Assembly: GCA_016927315.1 (NCBI GenBank)
Contig: JAFGMV010000037.1
Location: 1-47,861, forward strand
From: Anaerolineales bacterium
GTDB taxonomy: Bacteria; Chloroflexota; Anaerolineae; Anaerolineales; Villigracilaceae
Reading direction: 5' to 3'
Length of the DNA: 47,861 bases
Shown here: one piece after another, positions 39,782 through 47,861 of the stretch
Layout of the letters: each line of letters begins with the position of its first letter
Position numbering within the stretch: the first letter of the stretch is position 1
Made by a program: the position numbers and the translations under genes
The notes under the pieces: model-generated
Databases searched by the model: none
Told to the model about the DNA's origin: nothing
Seen by the model: only the letters and a program-made list of their open reading frames with translations

Positions 39782-40744
39782 CTATTTTGGTTGTTCAACA
39801 AGCTTTTGGGCGCTGTGGATGTCGGTGATCAGGATTTTGATCCATCGGCCCCGTAGGGCTCCCAAAATTGCATCAAACTTTCTTTGCCCTCCAGCAATCC
39901 CGATTGACCGTTCCACTTTCTGCAGCTCTTCCAGTTTCATGGAAATCACCCGGTTGTCAAGTGAAGATTTTACAGGGTTCCCATTGATATCGAAAAAATG
40001 TAGAAGAATATCACCAACCGCACCGTTATTTTGTAATTCTTGAATTTCTGCAGCTGAGAAGATATTCCCGCTTTCTGTGAGAAGTTTCGATGGATACAGG
40101 GCGCCAATGCCAACCAGGGCGATTGAAATTTTCTCAAATAAGTTAATTGCCTTATTGACATATTCGTCCTCATAAAAAAGCTTTAATGTCTGGTGGGAAC
40201 CGACGATCCCCGGGGCGGGGAGGAAGATCCCTTCGCAGTTAACCAGGTCAGCCAGACGGCTGGTCAGCCGGTTTGCGTGTGCTTCCGCGGCCGGGTTTCC
40301 TACTCCGCCAAGAATTTGGACGATTTTATTATTTCTCTTGGCGTTGATGGAAGGCATGGCATCGACCAAAGCCAGGAGGGTGGAACTCCAGGATGAAATT
40401 CCGATGATATCGTTGGGTTTTATCAGGGTTTCCAGATAATAGGCCGCAGCAGAGCCGATATCCCGTAAAATATTATTTTCGTCATCCTTGTCAGGACTGT
40501 CGACCACAATCGCATCGATCAATTCAAACTTATCGACAAGCTGCTCTTCAAGTTGAGAGTAGATTCCTTTTGGGGTTCTGACGCTGATCCGAACAACGCC
40601 ATCGGTTTTCGCCTTTTTTAGAAACCTGGATATCGTTGCTTGTGATAACCCCAGCTGCCTGGCAATATCTGATTGGGCCAGGTCTTTTTCGTAGTACATC
40701 CTGGCAATGCGTGTCATGAGTCTTATTTCATCTATTTGAGCCAC
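39782..40744 (-). CDS. SorC/DeoR-type sugar-binding transcriptional regulator
   Basis: A 320-residue SorC family regulator. N-terminal helix-turn-helix (MTRIARMYYEKDLAQSDIAR, LGLSQATISRFLKKAKTDG), then the sugar-phosphate isomerase-like ligand domain (VQILGGVGNPAAEAHANRLT, AGGQRKFDAILGALRG). Members are tetrameric and respond to sugar phosphates. The GTG start at 40744 has AAAGGAG at 8 bp. It is divergent from the transketolase operon; the dyads in the shared intergenic region are the likely operators. The ligand is probably the phosphorylated product of the neighbouring FGGY kinase. Confidence 0.9.
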   Translation of the reverse strand: MAQIDEIRLMTRIARMYYEKDLAQSDIARQLGLSQATISRFLKKAKTDGVVRISVRTPKGIYSQLEEQLVDKFELIDAIVVDSPDKDDENNILRDIGSAAAYYLETLIKPNDIIGISSWSSTLLALVDAMPSINAKRNNKIVQILGGVGNPAAEAHANRLTSRLADLVNCEGIFLPAPGIVGSHQTLKLFYEDEYVNKAINLFEKISIALVGIGALYPSKLLTESGNIFSAAEIQELQNNGAVGDILLHFFDINGNPVKSSLDNRVISMKLEELQKVERSIGIAGGQRKFDAILGALRGRWIKILITDIHSAQKLVEQPK

Positions 40745-40762
40745 GATGCCGCTCCTTTGGTT

Positions 40763-40869
40763 GATAAATATTCTAGTGTGAATAATTATACGATATTTCT
40801 TGACAATCTCCCAGGGAATATTGTATTCTATGGGCGTAAGAATAAACTAGCAAGTAAGAATAAATATTC
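40763..40869 (+). promoter_or_regulatory. Transketolase-operon promoter with GAATA/TATTC dyads
   Basis: TTGACA (40800-40805), 18 bp and TATTCT (40824-40829) form the promoter. Dyads with GAATA/TATTC arms occur as GATA-AA-TATTC (40763-40773), GAATA-TTG-TATTC (40816-40828, over the -10) and GAATA-AA-TATTC (40858-40869, in the leader). A direct repeat GTAAGAATAAA occurs at 40836-40846 and 40854-40864, 18 bp apart. These are candidate SorC operators; a site at -10 and another downstream would fit repression. Confidence 0.6.
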
Positions 40870-40889
40870 AAAGAGAACAAAGGTGATGT

Positions 40890-41735
40890 ATGGAAATTCA
40901 GGAACTTGAGCGAAAATCAATACAATATCGAAAGGCAATCCTTTCGATAATCAAAAAAGCCAATGCCGGGCACACCGGGGGTGATCTGTCGTGTGTAGAA
41001 ATCCTGAATGTCTTATACAACCACGTTATGAATGTTTCCCCGGAAAACTTTACAGATCCCAATCGAGATCGGTATATACAGAGTAAAGGTCATTCAGTGG
41101 AAACATTATTCACTGTTTTAGCAGATAAGGGGTTCTATCCGGAGGAAGAACTGGATACCTTGAATCAGTTTCAGTCTCATTTCATTGGGCATCCCACACG
41201 GAAAGTGAACGGGGTCGAGCATAATACGGGCGCCTTAGGGCATGGACTATCTGTTTCGGTCGGGATTGCTTTAGCCGGCAAAAAGAATGGACTTTCCTAT
41301 CGAGTGTACACGCTGCTGGGCGATGGTGAACTGGAAGAAGGTTCTAATTGGGAAGCTTCGATGAGCGCTGCACATTACAAATTGGATAATCTGGTCGTGA
41401 TCATCGATCGCAATACTCTACAGATCACCGGGCGAACGGAAGAAGTAAGCCAACTGGAACCTCTGAGTGACAAATTCAAAGCTTTCGGATATGCTGTCCG
41501 GGAGACCGATGGGAATGATCTCGCTGCATTGGTTCAGGTTTTCGGTCAGATCCCATTCGAGAAAGGGAAACCCAGCTTGATATTGGCGCATACCACCAAG
41601 GGGAAAGGGATCAGTTTTATCGAAGACCAGGTCAGCTGGCATCATCATACCCCCACTGATCAGGAATTTGTTGTTGCGATGACTGAGTTGCAACAAGCGG
41701 AAGAAGCATGGCAGGTTCAATATGGAACTCGGTAA
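40890..41735 (+). CDS. Transketolase, N-terminal (TPP-binding) subunit
   Basis: A 281-residue split transketolase subunit, about half the length of a fused enzyme. It has KKANAGHTGGDLSCVEIL, SKGHSVETLF, TGALGHGLSVSVGIALAGK and the TPP motif GDGELEEGSNWEA...IIDRN at about residues 143-170. It forms the catalytic unit with the C-terminal subunit, transferring a two-carbon ketol group between sugar phosphates. ATG 40890 follows AAAGGTG; its 3' end overlaps the next gene by 14 nt. Context (kinase, sugar importer) points to a dedicated catabolic enzyme rather than the housekeeping one. Confidence 0.93.
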   Translation: MEIQELERKSIQYRKAILSIIKKANAGHTGGDLSCVEILNVLYNHVMNVSPENFTDPNRDRYIQSKGHSVETLFTVLADKGFYPEEELDTLNQFQSHFIGHPTRKVNGVEHNTGALGHGLSVSVGIALAGKKNGLSYRVYTLLGDGELEEGSNWEASMSAAHYKLDNLVVIIDRNTLQITGRTEEVSQLEPLSDKFKAFGYAVRETDGNDLAALVQVFGQIPFEKGKPSLILAHTTKGKGISFIEDQVSWHHHTPTDQEFVVAMTELQQAEEAWQVQYGTR

Positions 41736-42672
41736 ACCTAACCTGGAAGTATTTGCAGATACATTGCTGGAATTAGGCCAGCAGCACAGGGATTTGCTGG
41801 TCGTAACCGGAGATTCGCGCGGTTCAGGAAAACTCGTGCTTTTTGGTCAAAAACTTCCAGAACAGATTGTGGAAATCGGTATTGCTGAACAAAATCTGGT
41901 GGGAGTTTCCGCTGGATTGGCTTCTACCGGGAAAAAAGTCTTTGCTGTATCTCCTGCAAGTTTCTTAACCGCAAGGTCTTTCGAACAAATCAAAAATGAT
42001 GTTGCGTATTCTGATATTCCAGTGAAATTAATCGGTATTAGTGCAGGCGTCAGCTATGGCGCCCTGGGTACAACGCATCATTCGCTGCATGATTTTGCAG
42101 CCTTGCGGGCAGTCAATAATATCCACATTGTTGTACCGGCAGATAACTTCGAGACTCGCAAGGCGATAGAAGCATCACTGGATTATCCCTACCCGCTTTA
42201 TATCCGTTTTGGAAAGAAAGCTGTCCCCCATGTGCATGATCCCAGCACCAATTTCGAGATTGGCAAAGCGATAAAATTAAAAACAGGATCGGACGTGACT
42301 TTTATTGCTACGGGTGAAACAGTGTTTCGAGCGGTAGAGGCTTGCAACCTGTTGGAAGGACAGGGTATATCGTGCGGTGTTATCAGTATGCATACGCTCA
42401 AGCCCCTGGATGAAGCCGCAGTTTTGGAAGCGGCCAGAGATTCCAGAGTAATTATTACCGTCGAAGAGCACAGCATCCATGGTGGTTTGGGTTGTGCCTG
42501 TGCATCATTTTTACTTCAGGAAGGTTTACACAATCCCTTTAAAATCATTGGAATTCCTGATGAATATAACGTGAATGGTAGTCAGGATGAAATCTTAGAA
42601 TATTATGGAATCACACCGGGAGGATTGGCTCAGAGCGCTCGAGACCTGATCTATGTTGAGGTTCCGGAATGA
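41722..42672 (+). CDS. Transketolase, C-terminal subunit
   Basis: A 316-residue partner subunit with the pyrimidine-binding domain (IVEIGIAEQNLVGVSAGLAS, catalytic Glu in EIGIAEQ), SYGALGTTHHSLHDFAALRA, and the C-terminal transketolase domain (VTFIATGETVFRAVEACNLL, VEEHSIHGGLG). Overlaps its partner by 14 nt and the kinase by ATGA, so the three are translated together. Residues for sugar-phosphate binding cannot be read with enough certainty to name the substrate. Confidence 0.93.
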   Translation: MELGKPNLEVFADTLLELGQQHRDLLVVTGDSRGSGKLVLFGQKLPEQIVEIGIAEQNLVGVSAGLASTGKKVFAVSPASFLTARSFEQIKNDVAYSDIPVKLIGISAGVSYGALGTTHHSLHDFAALRAVNNIHIVVPADNFETRKAIEASLDYPYPLYIRFGKKAVPHVHDPSTNFEIGKAIKLKTGSDVTFIATGETVFRAVEACNLLEGQGISCGVISMHTLKPLDEAAVLEAARDSRVIITVEEHSIHGGLGCACASFLLQEGLHNPFKIIGIPDEYNVNGSQDEILEYYGITPGGLAQSARDLIYVEVPE

Positions 42673-44165
42673 ACTATATTCTTGGGATTGACCAGAGCAC
42701 ATCAGCCACCAAAGCGATGCTGTTTGATGCAGGAGGAGGGCTGTTAGACAAGGTTTCAATCTCTCATGAACAAATTTATCCTCGTCCGGGCTGGGTAGAG
42801 CACGATGCAAATGAAATCTACGCTAATACACTCAAAGCAGCTTCTTCTCTTTTGAATCGTCATTCTGAACAATGGATTGATGTGCAGGCGCTAAGTATCA
42901 CCAACCAGCGCGAAACCTTTGTCATTTTTTCCCGGGACACAGGCCAGCCGCTGCACAATGCGATTGTCTGGCAGTGCCGACGGGGGGATGAGATTTGTAA
43001 AAACCTGGTAGATGCCGGTCACGAAAAACTCGTGCATGATCTTACCGGTCTGAAAATTGACACTTATTTTCCGGCCAGCAAATTGAAATGGTTGCTGGAT
43101 ATCCGCCCTGAATTACGCAGCTCCTTGTTGGATGGATCGGCATTATTCGGCACGATCGAAACGTATTTGATCTATCGTCTGACAGGCGGAAAAGTTTATG
43201 CAACGGATCATACGAACGCCTCCCGGACACTGTTCTATGATATTAACAAATTGTCCTGGAATCAGGAATTATGCAAGGTGTTCGATTTGAAATTTGGTCA
43301 ATTACCAGATGTGCGGGAAAGTTCAGCCCATTATGGGGAAACAGATCTGGAAGGATTTCTGGATCGACATATTCCCATCTGTGGGGTGATGGGAGATTCA
43401 CAGGCTGCCCTATTTGCCCAGCGTTGTTTTGAACCGGGCAGCGCCAAAGTAACCTTTGGCACGGGGTCGTCGATATTGCTGAATATCGGCCCTGAAAAAC
43501 GACTTTCAGCGCGAGGAACAGTGACTGCCCTCGCCTGGGTTTTTGATGGAAAGCCAACGTACGCCTATGAAGGGATCATTAATTTTACAGGGGCGACAAT
43601 TACCTGGCTGCGGGACCAGCTGCAATTGATTTCAGATCCTGCTGAGACGGAGGCGCTGGCGCTTTCAGTTCCAGATAGTGATGGTGTTTATCTAGTACCT
43701 GCTTTTGTAGGTCTTAGCGCACCTTATTGGCGTACAGATGCTCGAGCTGCGATCCTGGGGATGACACCCTCAACCACCCGGGCGCATATTGTTCGAGCGG
43801 CGCTGGAGTCAATCGGTTATATCGTTACCGACGTGCTTAAGGCAATGAGCGAGGAGTCTGGTGTACGGCTCAACATGATCCATGCAGACGGGGGCGCGGT
43901 CCGCAATCGTTTTTTGATGCAATTTGTAGCAGATCTAAATCAGTTGACGGTACGCGCCGCACAGATTCCGGAGCTTTCGGCGTTGGGCGCTGTTTTTAAT
44001 GGATTTCTTGGAATGAATATTTACAAGTCCATGGAAGAGATAAATAAGCATCACTTTGGTTTTGTCGAATTTTCATCTTCAATGGACGTTGAATGCGCAA
44101 ACAACCTGTTCGATGGTTGGCAGACAGCCATTCAACAGGTTTTATATCAACCCAAAAAAGGATGA
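42669..44165 (+). CDS. FGGY-family carbohydrate kinase
   Basis: A 498-residue FGGY kinase. N-terminal phosphate loop LGIDQSTSATKAMLFD, GWVEHDANEIY, ITNQRETFVIF, IVWQCRRGDEIC, then GVMGDSQAALFAQ, KVTFGTGSSILLN and the C-terminal adenosine motif HADGGAVRNRFLMQFVADL. Overall it most resembles glycerol kinase, but the operon has no glycerol genes. Being fused in translation to a split transketolase suggests a keto-sugar such as a pentulose or apulose. The family cannot be narrowed from sequence alone. Confidence 0.88.
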   Translation: MNYILGIDQSTSATKAMLFDAGGGLLDKVSISHEQIYPRPGWVEHDANEIYANTLKAASSLLNRHSEQWIDVQALSITNQRETFVIFSRDTGQPLHNAIVWQCRRGDEICKNLVDAGHEKLVHDLTGLKIDTYFPASKLKWLLDIRPELRSSLLDGSALFGTIETYLIYRLTGGKVYATDHTNASRTLFYDINKLSWNQELCKVFDLKFGQLPDVRESSAHYGETDLEGFLDRHIPICGVMGDSQAALFAQRCFEPGSAKVTFGTGSSILLNIGPEKRLSARGTVTALAWVFDGKPTYAYEGIINFTGATITWLRDQLQLISDPAETEALALSVPDSDGVYLVPAFVGLSAPYWRTDARAAILGMTPSTTRAHIVRAALESIGYIVTDVLKAMSEESGVRLNMIHADGGAVRNRFLMQFVADLNQLTVRAAQIPELSALGAVFNGFLGMNIYKSMEEINKHHFGFVEFSSSMDVECANNLFDGWQTAIQQVLYQPKKG

Positions 44166-44169
44166 AGGT

Positions 44170-44868
44170 ATGAAACAAAGAATAATTTCAGTTGCCATCG
44201 CGTTGGCAGGTCTGGTGATCCTGGTGCTTATAGGGGGCTTCGGGTTTACGGTTGTCACCATTGAAGATGCCGAAAAAACCGTTCAGGATGAAACCTTCGA
44301 CCCTGTTGCTTATGTGGATGGCGTATGGGAGTCACAAGTGCTGCCGGCTTTTGAGAGTAAGGCGGTAGATATCACAAAGGTACTAACGGAAATGCAGCCG
44401 GATGCTGACGGTACTGTTTCTAAAGAAGACCTGATACCAGTAGTGAATAAATATGGCCTTATTACTGAGGGCGAGGCACATGTTTATATGATTAAGGGCA
44501 GGGGCACAATATCCAGTGTCGATATAGAGACAAGTAAGGGGACGGCGGAAGTGACTCTGGATGGATATGACGGACCGATCAAAGTGCTGATCTATTTAGG
44601 TCCCCGTCTCCCCGGAGATGATGCCTCTGTACGTGATGCAACGGGCCTGGTGCAGTTCGGTGATTTTAAAGAGCAGACTGAATTTGGAAAAGTGGCCAAG
44701 GAAATGAACAACCGTGTCCTCCAGATGTTGGATACATTGGATCGAGAGAACTTGAATGGGAAAACGATCTCTTTCAAAGGAGGCTTCACTATCCGTACAT
44801 TCAATCTGATCGCAATAAACCTGGAAGAAGTTTATATCATTCCGGTTGAGATCGAGTTGGGAGAATAA
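44170..44868 (+). CDS. DUF2291-family membrane-anchored protein
   Basis: A 232-residue protein with an uncleaved N-terminal membrane helix (IISVAIALAGLVILVLIGGF) and an extracytoplasmic domain (EDAEKTVQDETFDPVAYVDG, PVVNKYGLITEGEAHVYMIK, VQFGDFKEQTEFGKVAKEMN). This matches DUF2291 proteins, which recur beside ribose-type sugar ABC transporters and carbohydrate kinases; their function is not known. ATG 44170 has GAAGG upstream and starts 4 bp after the kinase; longer in-frame starts lie in the kinase gene. Confidence 0.82.
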   Translation: MKQRIISVAIALAGLVILVLIGGFGFTVVTIEDAEKTVQDETFDPVAYVDGVWESQVLPAFESKAVDITKVLTEMQPDADGTVSKEDLIPVVNKYGLITEGEAHVYMIKGRGTISSVDIETSKGTAEVTLDGYDGPIKVLIYLGPRLPGDDASVRDATGLVQFGDFKEQTEFGKVAKEMNNRVLQMLDTLDRENLNGKTISFKGGFTIRTFNLIAINLEEVYIIPVEIELGE

Positions 44869-44871
44869 TCC

Positions 44872-46473
44872 ATGCCCGAAGGTACTCAAGTAACCAATTC
44901 CAAAACAAACGCTGCACCTAAAGTGAATGGTGACATCATTCTGGAAGCACGAAATATTACGAAAATATTTCCGGGAACTCTGGCATTGGATGATGTTTCG
45001 TTTGACGTTCGAAAAGGGAAGGTCAATGTCCTGATTGGGGAAAACGGGGCAGGAAAATCGACCTTGATGAAGATACTGGTGGGGGTGGAGAAACCAACGA
45101 ATGGCAAGATTCTACTTGATGGAGAGGAAATCACCCTGAACTCAACGTTGGATGCCGCCCGCCTGGGGATTGGGATCATCTTTCAGGAGTTGAATTTATG
45201 CGCCAATATGAGTGTGGTGGATAATGTTTTCCTGGCGCGTGAAATTTGTCAAAACGGGGTAATTAACCGAAAAGAGCAAAGAGAACAAGCTGAAGAACTC
45301 ATTGAACGTTTAGGACAGGATATTTCTCCGGATGCGCTGGTGGGGGATCTGCGCATCGGCCAGCAGCAGATTATCGAAATTGCGAAAGCGCTGGCCCAGG
45401 ATGCGCGTATTTTGATCATGGATGAACCAACTTCGGCGCTGAGTTTTACCGAGGTAGAAGTGTTGTTCAAGGTGATCAACGAGCTCAAAGCGCGTGGTGT
45501 AGCGATTATCTATATCTCGCATAAACTTGAAGAAATACTTCAAATTGGCGATCACGTCACCATTCTGAGGGATGGGAAAAAGGTTACAGAAGCAGAGACC
45601 CAAAATATCAATATTCCCTGGATGATCGAAGAAATGGTTGGGCGTAACCCGGCGGCATTGTTCACTCGCAAAGAACGCCCGTTGGGAGATGTTCTGCTCA
45701 AGGTGGAAGGCCTGACTTTGCCCCGTGCTGGTGGCGGGTACCTGCTGGACCATGTTTCTTTTGAACTGCGGGAAGGAGAAATCCTTGGTTTTTATGGCCT
45801 GATGGGGGCGGGACGGACCGACCTGGTAGATGCCCTGGCGGGTGCGCGTCCGCTGGCGACCGGCAATATCTGGTTAGATGGCAAGCCTGTGTTAGGAACA
45901 TCCGTCGCCGAGCGGATTGAGGCCGGCTTTGTGCTGGTCCCGGAGGACCGTCAGCGTTATGGACTGGTGGAACCGCTGTCAGTATTGGACAACATGCTGC
46001 TGTCCAGTCTGAAAAACTATCTGAAGGGATTTTTCCTGGCCCGCAGTAAAGAAAAAACCGCAGTGGAAAAGCAAATTAAAGATTTATCCATACGCGTTGC
46101 AAATCCGCAGCAGCCGATCACGGCGCTCAGTGGTGGCAACCAGCAAAAGGTGGTCGTCGCGAAGGGACTGCTGACCCATCCCAAAGTGCTGCTGCTCGAC
46201 GAACCGACGCGCGGCATTGATGTGGGGGCCAAGTCGGAGATCTTCGAAATTATGAATCAGATGGCAGAGCAGAAGTACGGTGTGATTTTCATCTCATCTG
46301 AAATCAAGGAAGTCCTGGCGATGTCCGACCGAATCCTGGTCATGACAAAAGGCGTTATTACGGGAGAATTTTCCCATCAAAATGCAACCGAAGAAGGTCT
46401 GGTTGTCGCTTCAGCTCTTGATAGTCCCCTCGAATGGAGAAAAGAAATATGGAACAGGAAAGTAAACCAATGA
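44872..46473 (+). CDS. Sugar ABC transporter ATPase (RbsA/MglA type, two domains)
   Basis: A 533-residue ATPase with two nucleotide-binding domains. The first has Walker A GENGAGKST, signature LRIGQQQIIEIAKAL and Walker B ILIMDEPTSAL. The second has the altered Walker A GLMGAGRTDLVDALAG, signature LSGGNQQKVVVAKGL and Walker B VLLLDEPTRGID. It drives the importer together with the next permease. It has an N-terminal extension of about 20 residues (PEGTQVTNSKTNAAPK) before the first strand. It starts 3 bp after the DUF2291 gene and ends by ATGA overlap with the permease gene. Confidence 0.94.
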   Translation: MPEGTQVTNSKTNAAPKVNGDIILEARNITKIFPGTLALDDVSFDVRKGKVNVLIGENGAGKSTLMKILVGVEKPTNGKILLDGEEITLNSTLDAARLGIGIIFQELNLCANMSVVDNVFLAREICQNGVINRKEQREQAEELIERLGQDISPDALVGDLRIGQQQIIEIAKALAQDARILIMDEPTSALSFTEVEVLFKVINELKARGVAIIYISHKLEEILQIGDHVTILRDGKKVTEAETQNINIPWMIEEMVGRNPAALFTRKERPLGDVLLKVEGLTLPRAGGGYLLDHVSFELREGEILGFYGLMGAGRTDLVDALAGARPLATGNIWLDGKPVLGTSVAERIEAGFVLVPEDRQRYGLVEPLSVLDNMLLSSLKNYLKGFFLARSKEKTAVEKQIKDLSIRVANPQQPITALSGGNQQKVVVAKGLLTHPKVLLLDEPTRGIDVGAKSEIFEIMNQMAEQKYGVIFISSEIKEVLAMSDRILVMTKGVITGEFSHQNATEEGLVVASALDSPLEWRKEIWNRKVNQ

Positions 46474-47534
46474 AAACAGAAGAGCAAACCAAAAAGCGCA
46501 GTATTACCAAAACAGATGTACAGCAGTTTTTGCTGCGAGGCAGAACCTTTATTGCTCTCATTCTTGTACTGGTATTTTTTACATCAATGTCGCCACAATT
46601 TATCAGTACAGCAAACATTGTGATTATGTCGAAGCATGTTGCAATCTATGCACTGCTGGCAATCGGAATGACCTTTGTGATCCTGACGGGCGGCATTGAC
46701 CTTTCGGTTGGATCGATTGTGGGCCTGACCGCCATGATTGCCGGTGGATTAATTAATGAAGGGATCATTATTCCACAGCTAGGCGTCATTCTCTACCCCC
46801 ACACCTGGATGGTCATTGTTATTTCGCTGGCAGTGGGAACCTTTATGGGTACCATCAGTGGTTGGGTTATCACGCGCTTCAATGTGGCTCCTTTTATTGC
46901 AACACTGGGAATGTTATATGTGGCGCGTGGCATGGCCGGGCTGCGCAATAACGGTTACACTTTTGCGAATCTGGTTGGGCGGCCTGAGTATGGGAATACC
47001 GGGTTTGAGTTGCTGGGGGCAGGCAGCTTCCTGGGCATCAATTATTCCATCTGGATCATGATCGTTTTTGCGTTGATCGCCTATTTTGTCTCTTCCCGTC
47101 TGCCGTTTGGCCGGCATGTTTATTCAATTGGCGGGAATGAAGACACAGCCGATCTTTCAGGTGTACGTGTAAACCGCACGAAGATCATTGTTTACAGCAT
47201 CAGCGGATTCTGCTCAGCAATGGTCGGCCTAGTTATTGCTTCACAGTTGGTTGCCTCACATCCCATGACCGGAGATACCTATGAATTGACTGCCATCGCT
47301 GCAGTGGTGCTGGGAGGCACTTCACTGGCCGGTGGGCGTGGGAGTGTGGGCGGCACAATAATTGGCGCCTTTGTGATCGGTGTTCTGACAGACGGACTGG
47401 TGATGTTAGGAGTCTCGTCATTCTGGCAGAATGTGATTAAAGGTATTGTTATTGTTTTGGCTGTGATTATTGACCAGGTGCAGCAGCGTATGCAGGAACG
47501 AATTGCGCTGCAGGAACAGCAGGAGATCAAATAA
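46470..47534 (+). CDS. Sugar ABC transporter permease (RbsC type)
   Basis: A 354-residue membrane protein with eight to ten helices. Family motifs: GMTFVILTGGIDLSVGSIVG, GWVITRFNVAPFIATLGMLY, GRHVYSIGGNEDTADLSGV and AVVLGGTSLAGGRGSVGGTI. ATG 46470 overlaps the ATPase stop (ATGA) and has AGGAAAG at 7 bp; the in-frame ATG at 46449 is possible but lies further inside the upstream gene. Confidence 0.92.
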   Translation: MKTEEQTKKRSITKTDVQQFLLRGRTFIALILVLVFFTSMSPQFISTANIVIMSKHVAIYALLAIGMTFVILTGGIDLSVGSIVGLTAMIAGGLINEGIIIPQLGVILYPHTWMVIVISLAVGTFMGTISGWVITRFNVAPFIATLGMLYVARGMAGLRNNGYTFANLVGRPEYGNTGFELLGAGSFLGINYSIWIMIVFALIAYFVSSRLPFGRHVYSIGGNEDTADLSGVRVNRTKIIVYSISGFCSAMVGLVIASQLVASHPMTGDTYELTAIAAVVLGGTSLAGGRGSVGGTIIGAFVIGVLTDGLVMLGVSSFWQNVIKGIVIVLAVIIDQVQQRMQERIALQEQQEIK

Positions 47535-47562
47535 TCGCAGGCCAATTGAAATACAAAACGTT

Positions 47563-47577
47563 TGAGGCATAGCCTCA
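47563..47577 (+). other. Small hairpin in the permease-SBP gap
   Basis: TGAGGC-ATA-GCCTCA is a perfect six-base stem, followed by GAAAGGAG but no start codon at a suitable distance. It resembles an mRNA-stabilising or attenuating element between permease and binding-protein genes. The rest of 47535-47673 contains no gene. Confidence 0.4.
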
Positions 47578-47673
47578 GAAAGGAGTTTTCATACGAGTAA
47601 AGGATTTGAAATAACCCCTATGGAATATCTGTTTGTTCAAGTGTTACTCAATACCATAAATTAGGAGAAGAGT

Positions 47674-47861
47674 ATGTCTAGCAAGAAGTTAACTGTTTTC
47701 GTAAGCATGTTGTTTGTCCTGAGCATGATTCTTGGTGCTTGCGGGCCTAAAGCAACCCCTGCAGATGCACCAGCCGCAAAAGCCGGTGGGCTGATGTGCG
47801 TGATCGTTCCGTCTGTCGAGAATCCGTTCTTTGGCTCAGAACAGTCGATTGCAATAGCCAA
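47674..47861 (+). CDS. Sugar-binding lipoprotein of the ribose-type transporter (cut by window end)
   Basis: The first 62 residues of a periplasmic-binding-protein-like lipoprotein. Signal peptide TVFVSMLFVLSMILGACG with lipobox LGAC, a short linker with ATPADAPAAKAGG, then the mature strand LMCVIVPSVENPFFGSEQSI, which matches the N-terminal strand and helix of RbsB/YtfQ-type proteins. ATG 47674 is preceded by AGGAG. It belongs to the importer encoded just upstream and would define its specificity; the coding region continues beyond the window. Confidence 0.9.
   Translation, partial: MSSKKLTVFVSMLFVLSMILGACGPKATPADAPAAKAGGLMCVIVPSVENPFFGSEQSIAIA

Noticed and set aside
42669..44165. Glycerol kinase glpK
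   Set aside because: Sequence is glycerol-kinase-like, but there is no glycerol transporter or dehydrogenase nearby, and the gene is translationally coupled to a split transketolase, so the specific name is withheld.
1..47861. tRNA or rRNA genes
   Set aside because: Reading the window for T-loop (GGTTCGAATCC-like) and rRNA signatures found none; a covariance-model scan could not be run.

Overview
The window is a chromosomal segment of a bacterium that looks like a member of the Chloroflexota, most likely class Anaerolineae. The reasons are lipoprotein-type solute-binding proteins with Ala/Pro/Glu-rich linkers, moderate GC, and a long division/cell-wall (dcw) cluster containing a CvpA-type membrane protein but no murE. 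This placement is inferred from gene content, because no 16S or marker tree could be run. No tRNA, rRNA or CRISPR array was seen.

Region 1 (1-10552, plus strand) is an amino-sugar uptake and catabolism operon. It holds a ROK repressor, an atypical ROK kinase-like protein, a PIG-L/LmbE-type deacetylase, a sugar ABC transporter (lipoprotein plus two permeases; no ATPase in the operon), a cytoplasmic GH3 beta-N-acetylhexosaminidase, and a stand-alone SIS-domain protein like the isomerase half of GlmS. Together they suggest import of GlcNAc-containing saccharides, hydrolysis, deacetylation, phosphorylation and deamination, a route reminiscent of archaeal chitin catabolism.

Region 2 (about 10.6-15.7 kb) is mixed. 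It has a frameshifted IS3-type transposase remnant, REP-like palindromes, an RlmI-type rRNA methyltransferase with a promoter suggesting a leaderless mRNA, a truncated VOC/glyoxalase gene, an FmdB-type zinc ribbon protein, an uncharacterised 320-residue protein and two small membrane proteins.

Region 3 (15.7-33.4 kb, minus strand) is the dcw cluster in the order mraZ-rsmH-ftsL-ftsI-murF-mraY-murD-ftsW-murG-cvpA-murC-orf59-murB-ddl-ftsQ-ftsA-ftsZ. Most junctions overlap or are separated by a few bases. The cluster begins at a TTGCCT-N17-TATAAT promoter with a three-repeat MraZ operator and ends at a strong terminator after ftsZ. An unlisted 59-codon gene sits between murC and murB, and ftsW overlaps murG by 80-101 nt.

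Region 4 (33.4-38.1 kb) has a second RlmI-like methyltransferase and a patatin phospholipase on the plus strand, then a minus-strand arsenic operon: arsR-arsM-UbiG-like methyltransferase-arsN2, with three ArsR-operator-like dyads.

Region 5 (38.0-39.8 kb) is a gene graveyard: C-terminal remnants of a WYL regulator, an effector-binding (GyrI-like) protein and an aldo/keto reductase. It surrounds a striking array of four TTTAC-GGCG-GTAAA-type dyads spaced exactly 21 bp apart in +,+,-,- orientation.

Region 6 (39.8-47.9 kb) is a carbohydrate locus: a divergent SorC-type regulator, a split transketolase, an FGGY kinase, a DUF2291 protein, and a ribose-type ABC transporter (ATPase, permease, and a binding protein cut by the window end). 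The kinase-transketolase pairing resembles the transketolase branch of D-apiose catabolism, but the substrate is not proven.
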